Source: Noviherbaspirillum aerium (lineage in GTDB: Bacteria; Pseudomonadota; Gammaproteobacteria; Burkholderiales; Burkholderiaceae_D). Taken from it: DNA of 64,000 nucleotides. The stretch lies in contig NZ_VFAH01000021.1 of the NCBI RefSeq assembly GCF_008929045.1, positions 40,012-104,011 on the forward strand. Reading direction: 5' to 3'. This document shows positions 44,251-52,817 of the stretch, piece after piece; positions within the stretch are counted from its first letter, which is position 1; every line of letters starts with the position of its first letter. A program made the translations under genes and the position numbers. The notes beneath the pieces were generated by a model, which had not been told where the DNA came from, ran no database searches, and saw only the letters and a program-made list of their open reading frames with translations.

Positions 44251-45437
44251 AATGTGCTCTCCGTGCCGAGAATGGTGGTGGCGTTGGTTGCAAATCCCGC
44301 CCCGAGGCTGTGCACCAGGCCAAGAGCAGCGTTTGCGACCTGACGTTCCGCGCACTCCCCGCGCAGCTGGCGGATGACTTCGTAAAAATGAAACAGCCCG
44401 CCCGGCATGCCCGAATGCGCGAATGCCAGCAGGCCGCCATGCGTGTTGGTGGGGATCGCACCGCCGTAGGTCATCTGGCCATCCTCGACGAAACGCCCGC
44501 CCTCGCCCTTCGGGCAGAAACCCAGGTCCTCCAGCATCATGATGACGGTGCCGGTGAAGCAATCGTAGATGCCCGCCACATCGATGTCGGAGGGGCCGCA
44601 GCCTGCCATCGCATAGGCCTTGTGGCCAGACTGCAGCGCGCCGGTCGTGGTCAGCGAAGGCATGAGGAAGATGTGTTCATGGGTATAGCATTCCCCGGCG
44701 CCCAAGATGTAGACCGGCGTCTTCACGCCCAGGGAGCGTGCGCGCTCGGCCGAGGTGACAACGAAAGCCGCGCCGCCATCGGAGATCAGCGAGCAGTCCA
44801 ATTTGTGATACGGCGTGGTGACCATTCCCGAGTTCAATACGTCCTCGACGGTGATCGGCGTGGTCATCTGGGCGCCGGGCGTGCGCCGCGCATGCTCGCG
44901 CTGTGTGACCGCGACCATGGCCAGTTGTTCGGCCGTCGTGCCGTACTCCTTCATGTGACGGTGCGCAGTCATGGCAAAGGTATTGGCAACAGGAATGCCG
45001 AAGGGCATCTCATATTGCTGGTCGCGGCTCTCCGTCATCGAACGCAAGGCAAGATCGGGAGAGAGGCCGCTGAGCAGGCTGTCCCCGCCAACTACCAGGA
45101 TGGTATCGGCCAACCCGCCGGCAATGGCTGCGGCCGCGACGTTGAACAGAGTGGCGGCTGTCGCTCCGGATACCTGCAGGGTATTGGAGAACGTAGGCTG
45201 GATACCCAGGTACTCACTGAACGCTACGCTGAAACGGTGAAACGGCGAGGCGAAAGCAGAACAGGCCAGCACGCCGTCGATCTGCTGTTTGCCGATGCCG
45301 GCGTCTTCCAGCGCCCTGCCTGCTGCCTGGGCGGCGAGCAGCAACGGACTCTTGCCGGGCACCTTTCCCACTTCGGACAGCCCTGCGCCAATGATGGCAG
45401 TCTTGCCGCGCAGGCTGGATCGATGCGTGTTCATCAT
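44247..45437 (-). CDS. Thiolase-like protein (lipid-transfer/Ltp2 type) lacking the nucleophilic Cys
   Basis: 396 residues of the thiolase fold: KTAIIGAGLSEVGKVPGKSP, IDGVLACSAFASPFHRF, and SDGGAAFVVTSAERAR. The CxSG that holds the thiolase nucleophile is replaced by QVSG (Gln88 in SNTLQVSGATAATLF). IYDCFTGTVIMMLEDLGFCP and NTHGGLLAFAHSGMPGG occupy the positions of the other catalytic loops, and a His is kept there. This pattern is typical of SCP-x/Ltp-type enzymes working with DUF35 proteins, some of which are retro-aldolases. It overlaps the DUF35 gene and lies 13 bases after a CoA ligase gene. A plain thiolase is unlikely. Aldol cleavage of a branched 3-hydroxyacyl-CoA is a hypothesis. Confidence 0.85.
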   Translation of the reverse strand: MMNTHRSSLRGKTAIIGAGLSEVGKVPGKSPLLLAAQAAGRALEDAGIGKQQIDGVLACSAFASPFHRFSVAFSEYLGIQPTFSNTLQVSGATAATLFNVAAAAIAGGLADTILVVGGDSLLSGLSPDLALRSMTESRDQQYEMPFGIPVANTFAMTAHRHMKEYGTTAEQLAMVAVTQREHARRTPGAQMTTPITVEDVLNSGMVTTPYHKLDCSLISDGGAAFVVTSAERARSLGVKTPVYILGAGECYTHEHIFLMPSLTTTGALQSGHKAYAMAGCGPSDIDVAGIYDCFTGTVIMMLEDLGFCPKGEGGRFVEDGQMTYGGAIPTNTHGGLLAFAHSGMPGGLFHFYEVIRQLRGECAERQVANAALGLVHSLGAGFATNATTILGTESTL

Positions 45438-45450
45438 GTGTTGTGCTCCC

Positions 45451-47436
45451 TCATTGCGCCGACCCGGTAACCGCGCGCAGTTCAGCCACCGCTTCCGGAT
45501 TCACCAGCGCGGTCAGGTCGCCCGGCTCGTTGCCTTGAAAAACGGCGCGCACGACCCGGCGCATCACTTTCATATTGCGGGTTTTCGGCAAATCACTAAC
45601 AAATACTACCTGCTGCGGCCGGTAGGAAGCGCCCATTCCCGTCACAACCGCGCGGGACAGTACAGCGGCGCTGTCCTCGTCGGGCGCCACGCCCGGCATG
45701 GCCACGCAGACACAGACAATCGCCGAGCCCTTGAGTGGATCGGGCACGCCGATGACTGCAGCTTCGGAAATCAGGCCGGTCGCCATGAGCAGACTTTCTA
45801 TCTCGGAAGGCCCGGTACGCTTGCCCGATACTTTGATCGTGTCGTCCGACCGGCCGAGGATGAAGTAAAGGCCGTCCTCATCCTGCATCGCGAAGTCGCC
45901 ATGCACCCAGATGCCCGGGATGGTGTTCCAGTAGCTTTCCAGGTAACGCGCGTCGTCCTTCCAAAGGCTCTTGGTCATGCCGATCGAGGCCTGGCGCAGC
46001 ACCACCTCGCCCACCTGTCCAGGCGGCACCTGTCTGCCGGTGTCGTCGACGATGTCCGTGCCCATGCCCAGCCCGCGCCCGCCGAAGGAGCCCGGCTTCA
46101 TTGGATGATGAACGGTGCCCGTGAAGATGCAGCCGCCGACCTCGGTCCCGCCCGAGACATTGATGATCGGCAGTGCCGACTTGCCCACGCGCTCGAAGAA
46201 CCAGCGCCACGGTGCTTCGGTCCAGGCCTCGCCCCCCGAGCACAGGATGCGCAGCGCGGACAAATCATAACTGTCGACCTCATCGCCATGCCGCATCAGG
46301 CCGCGGATCAGCGTCGGCGAGACGCCCAGGTAAGTCACCTTATGGTCCTGGATCAGGCGCCAGAATCGCCCGGTATCGGGATAATCCGGCGTGCCCTCGG
46401 CAACCAACAGGCTGCCACCAAACATACTCGGGATGCAGGCGCACATCGCGCCGACCATCCATCCCATGTCGCTCATGAAGAAGAACCGGTCACTTTGCTT
46501 GAAGTCGCCGCAGATATGCATGTCCCTCGTCACCATCGAACCGAGAAAGCCGACATGGGTCCAGACGCAACCTTTGGGCTTGCCGGTCGTACCGGAGGTG
46601 TACAGCAGGATCGCGGGCGCCTCCGCTTCCATTTCTTCCGTGGGAAAGTCGTCGGGCTGTCCGTCGATGACCTCGCTCCACCAGCGATCGCGTCCGGCCT
46701 GCATCGGTGTCGCCAGCGTGTCCCCCATGCGTTTGAGCACGATCACGTGCTTCACATCCCTTGCCTCAAGCAGGGCTTCATCGAGCACAGGCTTGAGCGC
46801 GGCTGTGGTGCCGCGCCGCCAGGTGCCATCCGCCGTGATGACGGCCTTCGCACCGCCATCCTTCAGGCGCGTGGCCACAGGATGGGCGCCGAACCCGGAA
46901 AACAGCGGCATGAGGATGGCGCCGATCTTGATCACCGCGAAAAAAGCGACGTAGGTTTCCGGCAGATTCGGCATGAAGATGCCGACCGTGTCACCGCGGC
47001 CGATACCCAGCGCCTTGAGGCCGGCGGCAAAACGGCATACCTCGGCATCGAATTCGCGGTAACTCAGACTACGTCTTTCCTCCGACCGCTCGCCTTCCCA
47101 CGTCAGGAAGGTGCGATCCCATGCCGGTGTGCCGCGGTGCTTGTCCAGGCAGTTCAGCACCAGGTTAGTGGTGCCGCCGACGCACCAGCGTGCCCAGGCA
47201 ATACCGCCCGATGCATCGAGCATCTGGTCATAGTTCCGGTAGAACCGTATGCCGCAAAAGCGGAACACGTGTCCCATGAGCCATGCGGGATCGGCGTCGG
47301 CCTTCTGCACCAGGGACTCGTAGTCAGGCATGCCGGTGAGCGCGAGAAATGCGCGCAGATTGCTCTGCTCGACGAGTTGCCGGGAAGGCATCCAAGAGAA
47401 TTGTCCTGTCCGTTCTTGTTTTTCCATGCTGATCAT
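45451..47436 (-). CDS. Acetyl-CoA synthetase-like AMP-dependent acyl-CoA ligase
   Basis: 661 residues. The N-terminal 120 residues resemble the acetyl-CoA/acetoacetyl-CoA synthetase entry domain (RWCVGGTTNLVLNCLDKH). The P-loop is ILLYTSGTTGKPKGCVWTH. INVSGGTEVGGCIFTG, GIWVHGDFAMQDEDGLYFIL and GRSDDTIKVSGKRTGPSEIE are the later A-motifs, and the C-terminal catalytic Lys region is KTRNMKVMRRVVRA. The start overlaps the preceding ligase gene by ATGA at 47433-47436. A second ATG at 47427 has better spacing from GAAGGA, so the start is uncertain by three codons. It forms acyl-CoA from a short or branched acid. Confidence 0.92.
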   Translation of the reverse strand: MISMEKQERTGQFSWMPSRQLVEQSNLRAFLALTGMPDYESLVQKADADPAWLMGHVFRFCGIRFYRNYDQMLDASGGIAWARWCVGGTTNLVLNCLDKHRGTPAWDRTFLTWEGERSEERRSLSYREFDAEVCRFAAGLKALGIGRGDTVGIFMPNLPETYVAFFAVIKIGAILMPLFSGFGAHPVATRLKDGGAKAVITADGTWRRGTTAALKPVLDEALLEARDVKHVIVLKRMGDTLATPMQAGRDRWWSEVIDGQPDDFPTEEMEAEAPAILLYTSGTTGKPKGCVWTHVGFLGSMVTRDMHICGDFKQSDRFFFMSDMGWMVGAMCACIPSMFGGSLLVAEGTPDYPDTGRFWRLIQDHKVTYLGVSPTLIRGLMRHGDEVDSYDLSALRILCSGGEAWTEAPWRWFFERVGKSALPIINVSGGTEVGGCIFTGTVHHPMKPGSFGGRGLGMGTDIVDDTGRQVPPGQVGEVVLRQASIGMTKSLWKDDARYLESYWNTIPGIWVHGDFAMQDEDGLYFILGRSDDTIKVSGKRTGPSEIESLLMATGLISEAAVIGVPDPLKGSAIVCVCVAMPGVAPDEDSAAVLSRAVVTGMGASYRPQQVVFVSDLPKTRNMKVMRRVVRAVFQGNEPGDLTALVNPEAVAELRAVTGSAQ

Positions 47437-48983
47437 GTTCCTTCGCAGGATGCTAGCCAGGTCTTAGCGGTCAGCCACATCCTTTCGACTTCATGCCGTT
47501 GGATCTTTCCGGTGCTGCTGCGCGGAAAATCGGTCTCGACCACAAACCGTATTTCCTTGGGCTGCTTATAGCTGGCGAGGCGTTCGCTGCACCATTGCGC
47601 CAGGGCGGCGCTCGACACCTCTGGACAGCGCGGCGCAACGAATGCCACCGGGACTTCGCCCCATTTCTCGTGGCGCTGGCGAACCACGACGGCATCCATC
47701 ACGTCGGGATGCGCGAGCAGCACGCGCTCGATTTCCGCCGGATAAATGTTCTCTCCTCCGGACTTGATCAAGTATTTCACCCGGTCCACGAAATCGAGCG
47801 TGCCGTCCGGCTGCCGCACGAACATGTCTCCCATGTGGAACCAGCCGCCGCGGAAATCCTCGGAATTCGTCTGGTCGGCCCGCCAGTAGCCGCTAAACAA
47901 CGTCGGCCCACGGATGATGAGTTCACCGGGCATCCCGTCAGGTACGTCGTTCCCATCAGCGTCCACCAACCGGATGCGGCAAAAGCCAGATTCCCGCTTG
48001 GACAAGCTGGCGGGAATCTGGCCGATCGGCAGCATGGCGGCAGAAGCCGGCGGCAGGCCGGTTTCGGTGCTGCCAAAAGTGTTGAGGTAAGGCGCGTTCA
48101 TCAGCGTGGTCAGCTCGGCGATCTGCTGCAGCGGAACCAGGTCGGCCATGGCGCCGACCATCCTGACGGACCTGATCTGGGCGTCGCGCCGCTTGATCGC
48201 GCTAATCAGGTTTTCGATCATCCCTGGCATCGCGACCAGCCAGCCGATGGGCTCGCGTTCGAGCACCGTGATCATGCGATCGACCTGCAGCCCGTCCTGC
48301 ACGATTACTTTGCCGCCCAGCATCAGCGTCGCCAGGCTGAAATCGGTAGCGGCCATGTGAAAGAGCGGTGACCACGCAAGGTAATTATCGTAGCGAGTAA
48401 TCCCGTAATCCGCAGCGAATGTCGCGGCGCGGGCAATCATCGCGCGGTGGCTGATCAGTGCGCCCTTTGGCAGGCCAGTAGTGCCGCTGGTATAGAGGAT
48501 GACCAGTCCGTCCCCGCCCGCCACGTCGATGGCAGGCTCGCCCTCTGTGGCGTTGGCCAAGAGGGTCTCATATTCGCGCTCGATGACAACCGTACCGGGC
48601 ACGCCATGATCAATGCGCGCGAGCTGCATCACATAGCGCTCGGAAACCAGGATCAGGGACGGCTCGGTCAGGCGGATGCAATGCAGCAGCTCGGCATCGG
48701 ACAGCCGCCAATTCAAGCAAGGCACGATGACTCCCAGCTTGGCAGCGGCCAGCTCCAGTTCCAGGTAGGGCAGGCAGTTTTCGGAAAGGATCGCCACCCG
48801 ATCGCCGTGGCGGATACCTCTTGAAAGCAGAACCTGCGCCAAGCGATTGACACGTCGGTTAAGCCCAAGGTAAGTCAGACTGCGCTCTGCACTCTCCAGG
48901 GCGATTGCATGCGGCTGAACAACCGCATGCTTGCGGACAATATCACCGACCGCGAGATCAAAAGCTGAATCGAAAGCATTCAA
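47433..48983 (-). CDS. AMP-dependent acyl-CoA ligase
   Basis: 516 residues, the length of medium/short-chain and aryl acid ligases. The P-loop is LVILYTSGTTGLPKGALISH. AYLNTFGSTETGLPPAS is A5, GGWFHMGDMFVRQPDGTLDFVD A7, and RVKYLIKSGGENIYPAEIE A8. The catalytic Lys region RSSTGKIQRHEVERMW is near the end. It is the first gene of a four-gene minus operon (ligase, ligase, thiolase-like, DUF35), and a perfect TetR-type operator lies 53 bases upstream of its start. Two different ligases in one operon suggest two acids to activate, for example the substrate and a cleavage product. Confidence 0.93.
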   Translation of the reverse strand: MNAFDSAFDLAVGDIVRKHAVVQPHAIALESAERSLTYLGLNRRVNRLAQVLLSRGIRHGDRVAILSENCLPYLELELAAAKLGVIVPCLNWRLSDAELLHCIRLTEPSLILVSERYVMQLARIDHGVPGTVVIEREYETLLANATEGEPAIDVAGGDGLVILYTSGTTGLPKGALISHRAMIARAATFAADYGITRYDNYLAWSPLFHMAATDFSLATLMLGGKVIVQDGLQVDRMITVLEREPIGWLVAMPGMIENLISAIKRRDAQIRSVRMVGAMADLVPLQQIAELTTLMNAPYLNTFGSTETGLPPASAAMLPIGQIPASLSKRESGFCRIRLVDADGNDVPDGMPGELIIRGPTLFSGYWRADQTNSEDFRGGWFHMGDMFVRQPDGTLDFVDRVKYLIKSGGENIYPAEIERVLLAHPDVMDAVVVRQRHEKWGEVPVAFVAPRCPEVSSAALAQWCSERLASYKQPKEIRFVVETDFPRSSTGKIQRHEVERMWLTAKTWLASCEGT

Positions 48984-49384
48984 TCCATTCTCCTTCTCCC
49001 AGCTTCCGCCATTCCTAGTCCGTTAGAGGAAGTAGACAAACCTTTGTTTGGCATGGTGATTACAGTCGTATTCCAATCCTCTATTGTTTGCAATCAGACG
49101 AACACAGTCTACCTAACGGTTGACAGGTATGCAAGCGGAAGGGTAAGCTGCTTTAACAAAGCAGCGCAATATATCTCTCCTTCGTTATCATAGGGCCGAG
49201 TTTGCGCAATGCTTTGCAGGATCAGCCTTTTTGCGTGTGTTCTAAATCCCGGCTCCGCGCTCCACGGCAGCCGTGAACGCACGTGGGAGGTTGCTATTGA
49301 TTGCGTTCCGTCCATCGCGCACAGGCCTATGAATGCTGCGGCAGACTTCGTCCTCCTGATCTGCCATCTTTCCTCGTCCTGAAA
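48984..49384. other. Promoter region and degenerate sequence upstream of the ligase operon
   Basis: 401 bases. The part next to 48983 holds the operator at 49037-49050 and an AT-rich stretch (ATTGTTTGCAATC at 49082-49094) suited to a minus-strand promoter. A perfect 8-base hairpin, GCTGCTTT-AAC-AAAGCAGC, lies at 49147-49165 without a T tail. Nothing coding is supported. Confidence 0.45.
49037..49050. promoter_or_regulatory. Putative TetR operator (CAAAC-cttt-GTTTG)
   Basis: CAAACCTTTGTTTG has perfect 5-base arms and fits CWAAC-N4-GTTWG. It is 53 bases upstream of the ligase gene at 48983 (minus strand), a normal place for a repressor site. Confidence 0.6.
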
Positions 49385-49669
49385 GGAAGAATCGATGATG
49401 TTGAAAAACTCGCCGCTGCCTTGTCCTCTCTCGCTCTCTGTTCCATTGCAACCCAATCGCCCGTACAGGTTTCCAGCGATGTGGTGAAGACAGGGTTAGC
49501 TGTCGATCTATCCAGCCTGGATGCAAATGTTACAGGGCAAGGCGTGATCCACTCCGTAAGACGGGCGAATGTCGACATGGGAGGATCCGTCGATACCAAG
49601 AAGATCGAACTGGTTTTTGCGGATTACCAGAACGAGGCCGACGTCGCGGCGAATAAGGCCAGGGAATGA
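49385..49669 (+). pseudogene. Remnant of an ABC branched-chain-type substrate-binding protein
   Basis: The frame reads KLAAALSSLALCSIA (a signal peptide without a usable start codon), then KTGLAVDLSSLDANVTGQGV, VDMGGSVDTKKIELVFADYQ and NEADVAANKARE before a TGA at 49667-49669. This is the first third of a HAAT-type binding protein. Its later part (about 270 residues) is absent downstream. It differs from the intact binding protein at 41521, so it is not a recent partial duplicate of it. It marks the start of a degenerate stretch. Confidence 0.7.
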
Positions 49670-50431
49670 GTAGAACGACCAAGGCCGAATCTAATTGCGC
49701 GCTCTGGAAATAGCCGGAACCACCCGCCCGATGGCTTTATTGTAGATGATCGGACGGAGTACCCGCAGCAGACGGCGCACAATTGACCACATGTGACCAT
49801 TCAGGATAGAAGGGCGCCATGCAGACAGATGACATCTCCATCGTTGCTCTGGGCTTATATTCTAAATACCTGCCGTCGGCAGGAGACTCAAGACCGTCGG
49901 GCGGACGTGCAGGACCGACATTTGCATTTTCCTTAATACTATTCACATGACTGAAGTGTTGTCCACTGCTCTGCGGTTCGTGAACAATGAATCGGACATC
50001 AAAGGATTGCTCGTATCGGGTTCCTTTGTGTATGGCATTGCCGAAAGCCTGCTGGCGCAATCGACCACGATAAAGACCGAGTATGATTTCCTGAACATAA
50101 AACTGACTGTCCACAGCACGGTCCCCTGTTCCCGTGTAATACAGAGCATGTCGAATACAAAGTCGTCGAAGCCCGGCCGTCGCAAAGCCGGTCCGCCTGG
50201 GGCCTGGTGCACACCCTCAACTAAGTGGTCAGGCAGTATGGCAACGCTACACCGACCTACAGCCGGCTTCGCATGATCAAATGCAGAACCGAACCTGGTT
50301 GACACCCTCATTCCGGTGGCTAGCCGGATGACACTATTGACTACACTATCGGACCGTTTGAAACTTTGCATCAATCGTACCAATGGCATCACGAAGGCTA
50401 CCGAATCATGAAATCGACTGGAGGAGGCAAC
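49670..50431. other. Degenerate region without supported genes
   Basis: 762 bases with stop codons in all frames except two overlapping stretches, a plus one at 49947-50276 and a minus one at 49943-50716. Neither shows a recognisable motif, and the minus one runs antisense into the SDR gene. The last 30 bases include the GGAGG ribosome-binding site of the SDR gene at 50432. I read the region as decayed insertion or gene remains. Confidence 0.45.
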
Positions 50432-51199
50432 ATGAAAGGCTTGAAAGATAAGGTTGTAATCGTTACAGGCGGCGCGGGCGGCATAGGCACGGCCATATGC
50501 AAGCGTTTTGCGGCCGAGGGCTCCGCAGTCGCTATCTTCGATCTGAACCGTGCAGCGGCCGACAAGCTTGCCGACGAACTGCGCGGCGGCGGAGCAAGGG
50601 CATCCAGCCATGGCTTCGATATCAGCGATCATGCGGCAGTCGCCGCCGAGGTCGCTCGCGCCGAGTCGGAACTTGGCCCGATCGATGTGCTGGTTAACAA
50701 TGCCGGATGGGACCATGCAGCCCGTTTCATCGATACCACGCCTGAATTGTGGCAGAAACTAATTGCCATCAATCTCGTCGGCCCACTCAACCTGCACCAC
50801 GCCGTGGTCAAGGGCATGGCGACGCGCGGGCGAGGACGGATCGTCAATGTGGCATCAGATGCCGGCCGGGTTGGGTCTTCGGGCGAGTCGGTGTACTCTG
50901 CTTGCAAGGGCGGAATCATTTCGTTTTCCAAAACGCTGGCACGTGAGCTGGCGAGAAAGCGCATCAACGTCAATGTCGTCTGCCCTGGCCCGACCGATAC
51001 CGCTCTGTTCCGTGACTTTGCCGGCGAGGGCGAGAGCGGAGAAAAGTTGCGCAGCGCACTAGAAAAGGCGATCCCCTTCGGCCGGCTCGGGCAGCCGGAG
51101 GATGTGGTCGGTGCCATTTGTTTCCTGGCTTCCGATGACGCCGCTTTCATCACCGGTCAGGTGCTGTCTGCATCCGGAGGTCTGACCATGGCTGGCTGA
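50432..51199 (+). CDS. SDR family dehydrogenase, 2-hydroxycyclohexanecarboxyl-CoA dehydrogenase (BadH)-like
   Basis: 255 residues from ATG 50432 (MKGLKDKVVIVTGGAGGIG), with GGAGG 7 bases upstream. Earlier in-frame ATGs lack a site. The NAD-binding motif TGGAGGIG, VNNAGWDHA, catalytic Ser-Tyr-Lys (NVASDAGRVGSSGESVYSACKGG) and VVCPGPTDTALFRDF are complete. The NAGWD and ASDAGRVGSSGE strings are close to what I remember of BadH of Rhodopseudomonas palustris, which oxidises 2-hydroxycyclohexanecarboxyl-CoA. FabG-like 3-hydroxyacyl-CoA oxidation is the alternative. It stands alone between remnants, so its link to the main catabolic block is by theme only. The AliB/BadJ-like dehydrogenase at 28634 fits the same theme. 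Confidence 0.88.
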   Translation: MKGLKDKVVIVTGGAGGIGTAICKRFAAEGSAVAIFDLNRAAADKLADELRGGGARASSHGFDISDHAAVAAEVARAESELGPIDVLVNNAGWDHAARFIDTTPELWQKLIAINLVGPLNLHHAVVKGMATRGRGRIVNVASDAGRVGSSGESVYSACKGGIISFSKTLARELARKRINVNVVCPGPTDTALFRDFAGEGESGEKLRSALEKAIPFGRLGQPEDVVGAICFLASDDAAFITGQVLSASGGLTMAG

Positions 51200-51281
51200 T
51201 GGGAGGTATACGGTACGTAACTCCGGCTATGTACCAGCGCGCGTAGCAGTCTCGCGTGACCTTGCCCTGGCGTGTCATCAA

Positions 51282-51350
51282 TTGACAAGACGTTATGGAT
51301 TACGGGACGACCAGTGGGAACCGAACAAGGATTGGCTGCCCGGTCGAGAC
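51282..51350 (+). pseudogene. N-terminal stub of an IS5-family transposase
   Basis: From the TTG at 51282 the frame gives TRRYGLRDDQWEPNKDWLPG, the standard opening of IS5-family transposases, for about 22 residues. The sequence then changes abruptly into the IS21 istA remnant that starts near 51352. Only a junction fragment remains. It is unrelated to the intact IS5 element at 6912. Confidence 0.6.
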
Positions 51351-51351
51351 G

Positions 51352-51963
51352 GCGTTTGCCATACTGGACGCTCCGGTGCTGCTGCCGCTGCCGATGCAGC
51401 ACTACGAGATGGCGCGCTTCAAGACCGTGAAGGTCAACATCGACTACCACGTCGAGATCGAGGCTCATCGCTACAGCATGCCGCATGCATTGGTCGGGCA
51501 GGAACTCGATGCGCGCATCACCGGCCATGCAGTGGAACTGCCGCATCGCGGCCAGCGTGTCGCCTGCCACGCCCGTAGCGAACGGCGCGGTGCGTTCACC
51601 ACCGTGCCCGAGCACATGCCAGCAGCGCACCGCGCTCATCTGGAATGGACCCCGCAGCGCCTGATCGACTGGGGGGAGTGTATCGGCATGGCCACCGGCG
51701 CCATCGTCACGCGGCCGCTGTCGGCCAACAAGCACCCGGAACACGGCTACCGTGCCTGTCTAAGCCTGCTGTCGCTGGCCAAGCGCTACGGCGAACCACG
51801 GGTGGAAGCAGCGTGCACGGTCGCGTTGTCGATTGGTGCTTGCTGCTATCGCAACGTACGCGACATCCTGGCCAACAAGCGCGACCAGGTCGCTCCTGGC
51901 GCGGCGGGCGACTGGGTTAGTCCGGACCATCCGGATGTGCGCGGCGCCGGTTATTACCAATAA
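51352..51963 (+). pseudogene. istA: IS21-family transposase IstA, 5'-truncated
   Basis: About 200 C-terminal residues remain. Recognisable are LLPLPMQHYEMARFKTVKVN, YHVEIEAHRYSMPHALVGQ, HMPAAHRAHLEWTPQRLIDW and CLSLLSLAKRYGEPRVEAAC. The helix-turn-helix and DDE parts that precede them in IstA (about 300 residues) are missing, replaced by the IS5 stub. The stop lies 15 bases before istB, the normal arrangement. The element cannot transpose by itself. Confidence 0.85.
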
Positions 51964-51978
51964 CGTGAAGGACATCCC

Positions 51979-52731
51979 ATGATGATGCATACGACCATGG
52001 CGCAATTGCGCACCCTGAAATTGGATGGCCTGCCCAGTGCGCTTGAGGAGCAGCTACGCCAGCCCGGGGCGGCCGCCATGAGCTTCGAGGAACGTCTGAT
52101 CTTGCTGGTGGATCGGGAAGTCCATTACCGAAACGACCGCAGACAGGAACGCCTGCTCAAGCAAGCAAAACTGAAGTATCCCCAGGCGGCCATCGAAGAC
52201 TTGTACGCACGTACAGCGCGCGGTATCGATCGCCGCACGGTCATGAGCGTGGCGTTGGGCGACTGGGTAACGGCGGGCCACAGCATTCTGATCAGCGGTC
52301 CGACCGGCGCCGGGAAATCGTGGCTGGCTTGCGCGCTGACACAGTACGCGTGTCGGCGCGGGCACTCGGCGCTGTACCAGCGGATGCCACGTCTGCCGGA
52401 AGAATTGCGGATGCGGCATGGCAGCGGTGCCTTCGGCAGATGGTTGATCCAACTTGCCAAAACCGACGTCCTTGTATTGGGCGATTGGGGTATGGGCGCA
52501 CTCGACAGTAGCGTGCGCTCGGACCTGCTGGAGATCATTGATGGCCGGGCCGCAAACAAGGCCACGATCATTACCAGCCAGATTACGATCGAGCACTGGC
52601 ACGCCTGGATTGGGGACGCCACCATCGCCGATGCGATATTGGACCGCGTCATGCAACGCCATCAGCGATTCACACTGACCGGTGACTCGCTACGGCAATC
52701 GAAGCCAATAGCTGTGAAGGACGCTGCATAG
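51979..52731 (+). CDS. istB: IS21-family helper ATPase IstB
   Basis: 250 residues, full length. MHTTMAQLRTLKLDGLPSAL is the N-terminal IstB domain. The AAA+ core has Walker A ILISGPTGAGKSWLACALTQ and Walker B-like KTDVLVLGDWGMGALD, with ATIITSQITIEHWHAWIGD as sensor region. IstB activates and targets the IstA transposase. The gene looks intact, but its partner is truncated, so it is probably without function here unless it serves another IS21 copy. It is preceded by GAAGGACATCCC. Confidence 0.92.
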   Translation: MMMHTTMAQLRTLKLDGLPSALEEQLRQPGAAAMSFEERLILLVDREVHYRNDRRQERLLKQAKLKYPQAAIEDLYARTARGIDRRTVMSVALGDWVTAGHSILISGPTGAGKSWLACALTQYACRRGHSALYQRMPRLPEELRMRHGSGAFGRWLIQLAKTDVLVLGDWGMGALDSSVRSDLLEIIDGRAANKATIITSQITIEHWHAWIGDATIADAILDRVMQRHQRFTLTGDSLRQSKPIAVKDAA

Positions 52732-52753
52732 CCAGCATGGTGGCGCTAGACCG

Positions 52754-52817
52754 ACTTACCCACGGCGGCGAACGTTCATGGTCTTTACACTGACCACGCC
52801 CGCCGCCGTGGATAAGT
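52754..52817. repeat. Long inverted repeat (17-base arms) downstream of istB
   Basis: ACTTACCCACGGCGGCG (52754-52770) and its near-exact complement (CGCCGCCGTGGATAAGT, 52801-52817) match at 16 of 17 positions, with a 30-base loop. It lies 23 bases after the istB stop. It may be the IS21 right end plus a hairpin, or a transcription-blocking structure. Confidence 0.6.

Noticed and set aside
49147..49165. Perfect hairpin GCTGCTTT-AAC-AAAGCAGC as a terminator
   Set aside because: No T run follows on either strand and no gene ends just before it.
49943..50716. 257-codon open frame on the minus strand
   Set aside because: It runs antisense through the start of the SDR gene and contains no recognisable domain, so it is a shadow frame.
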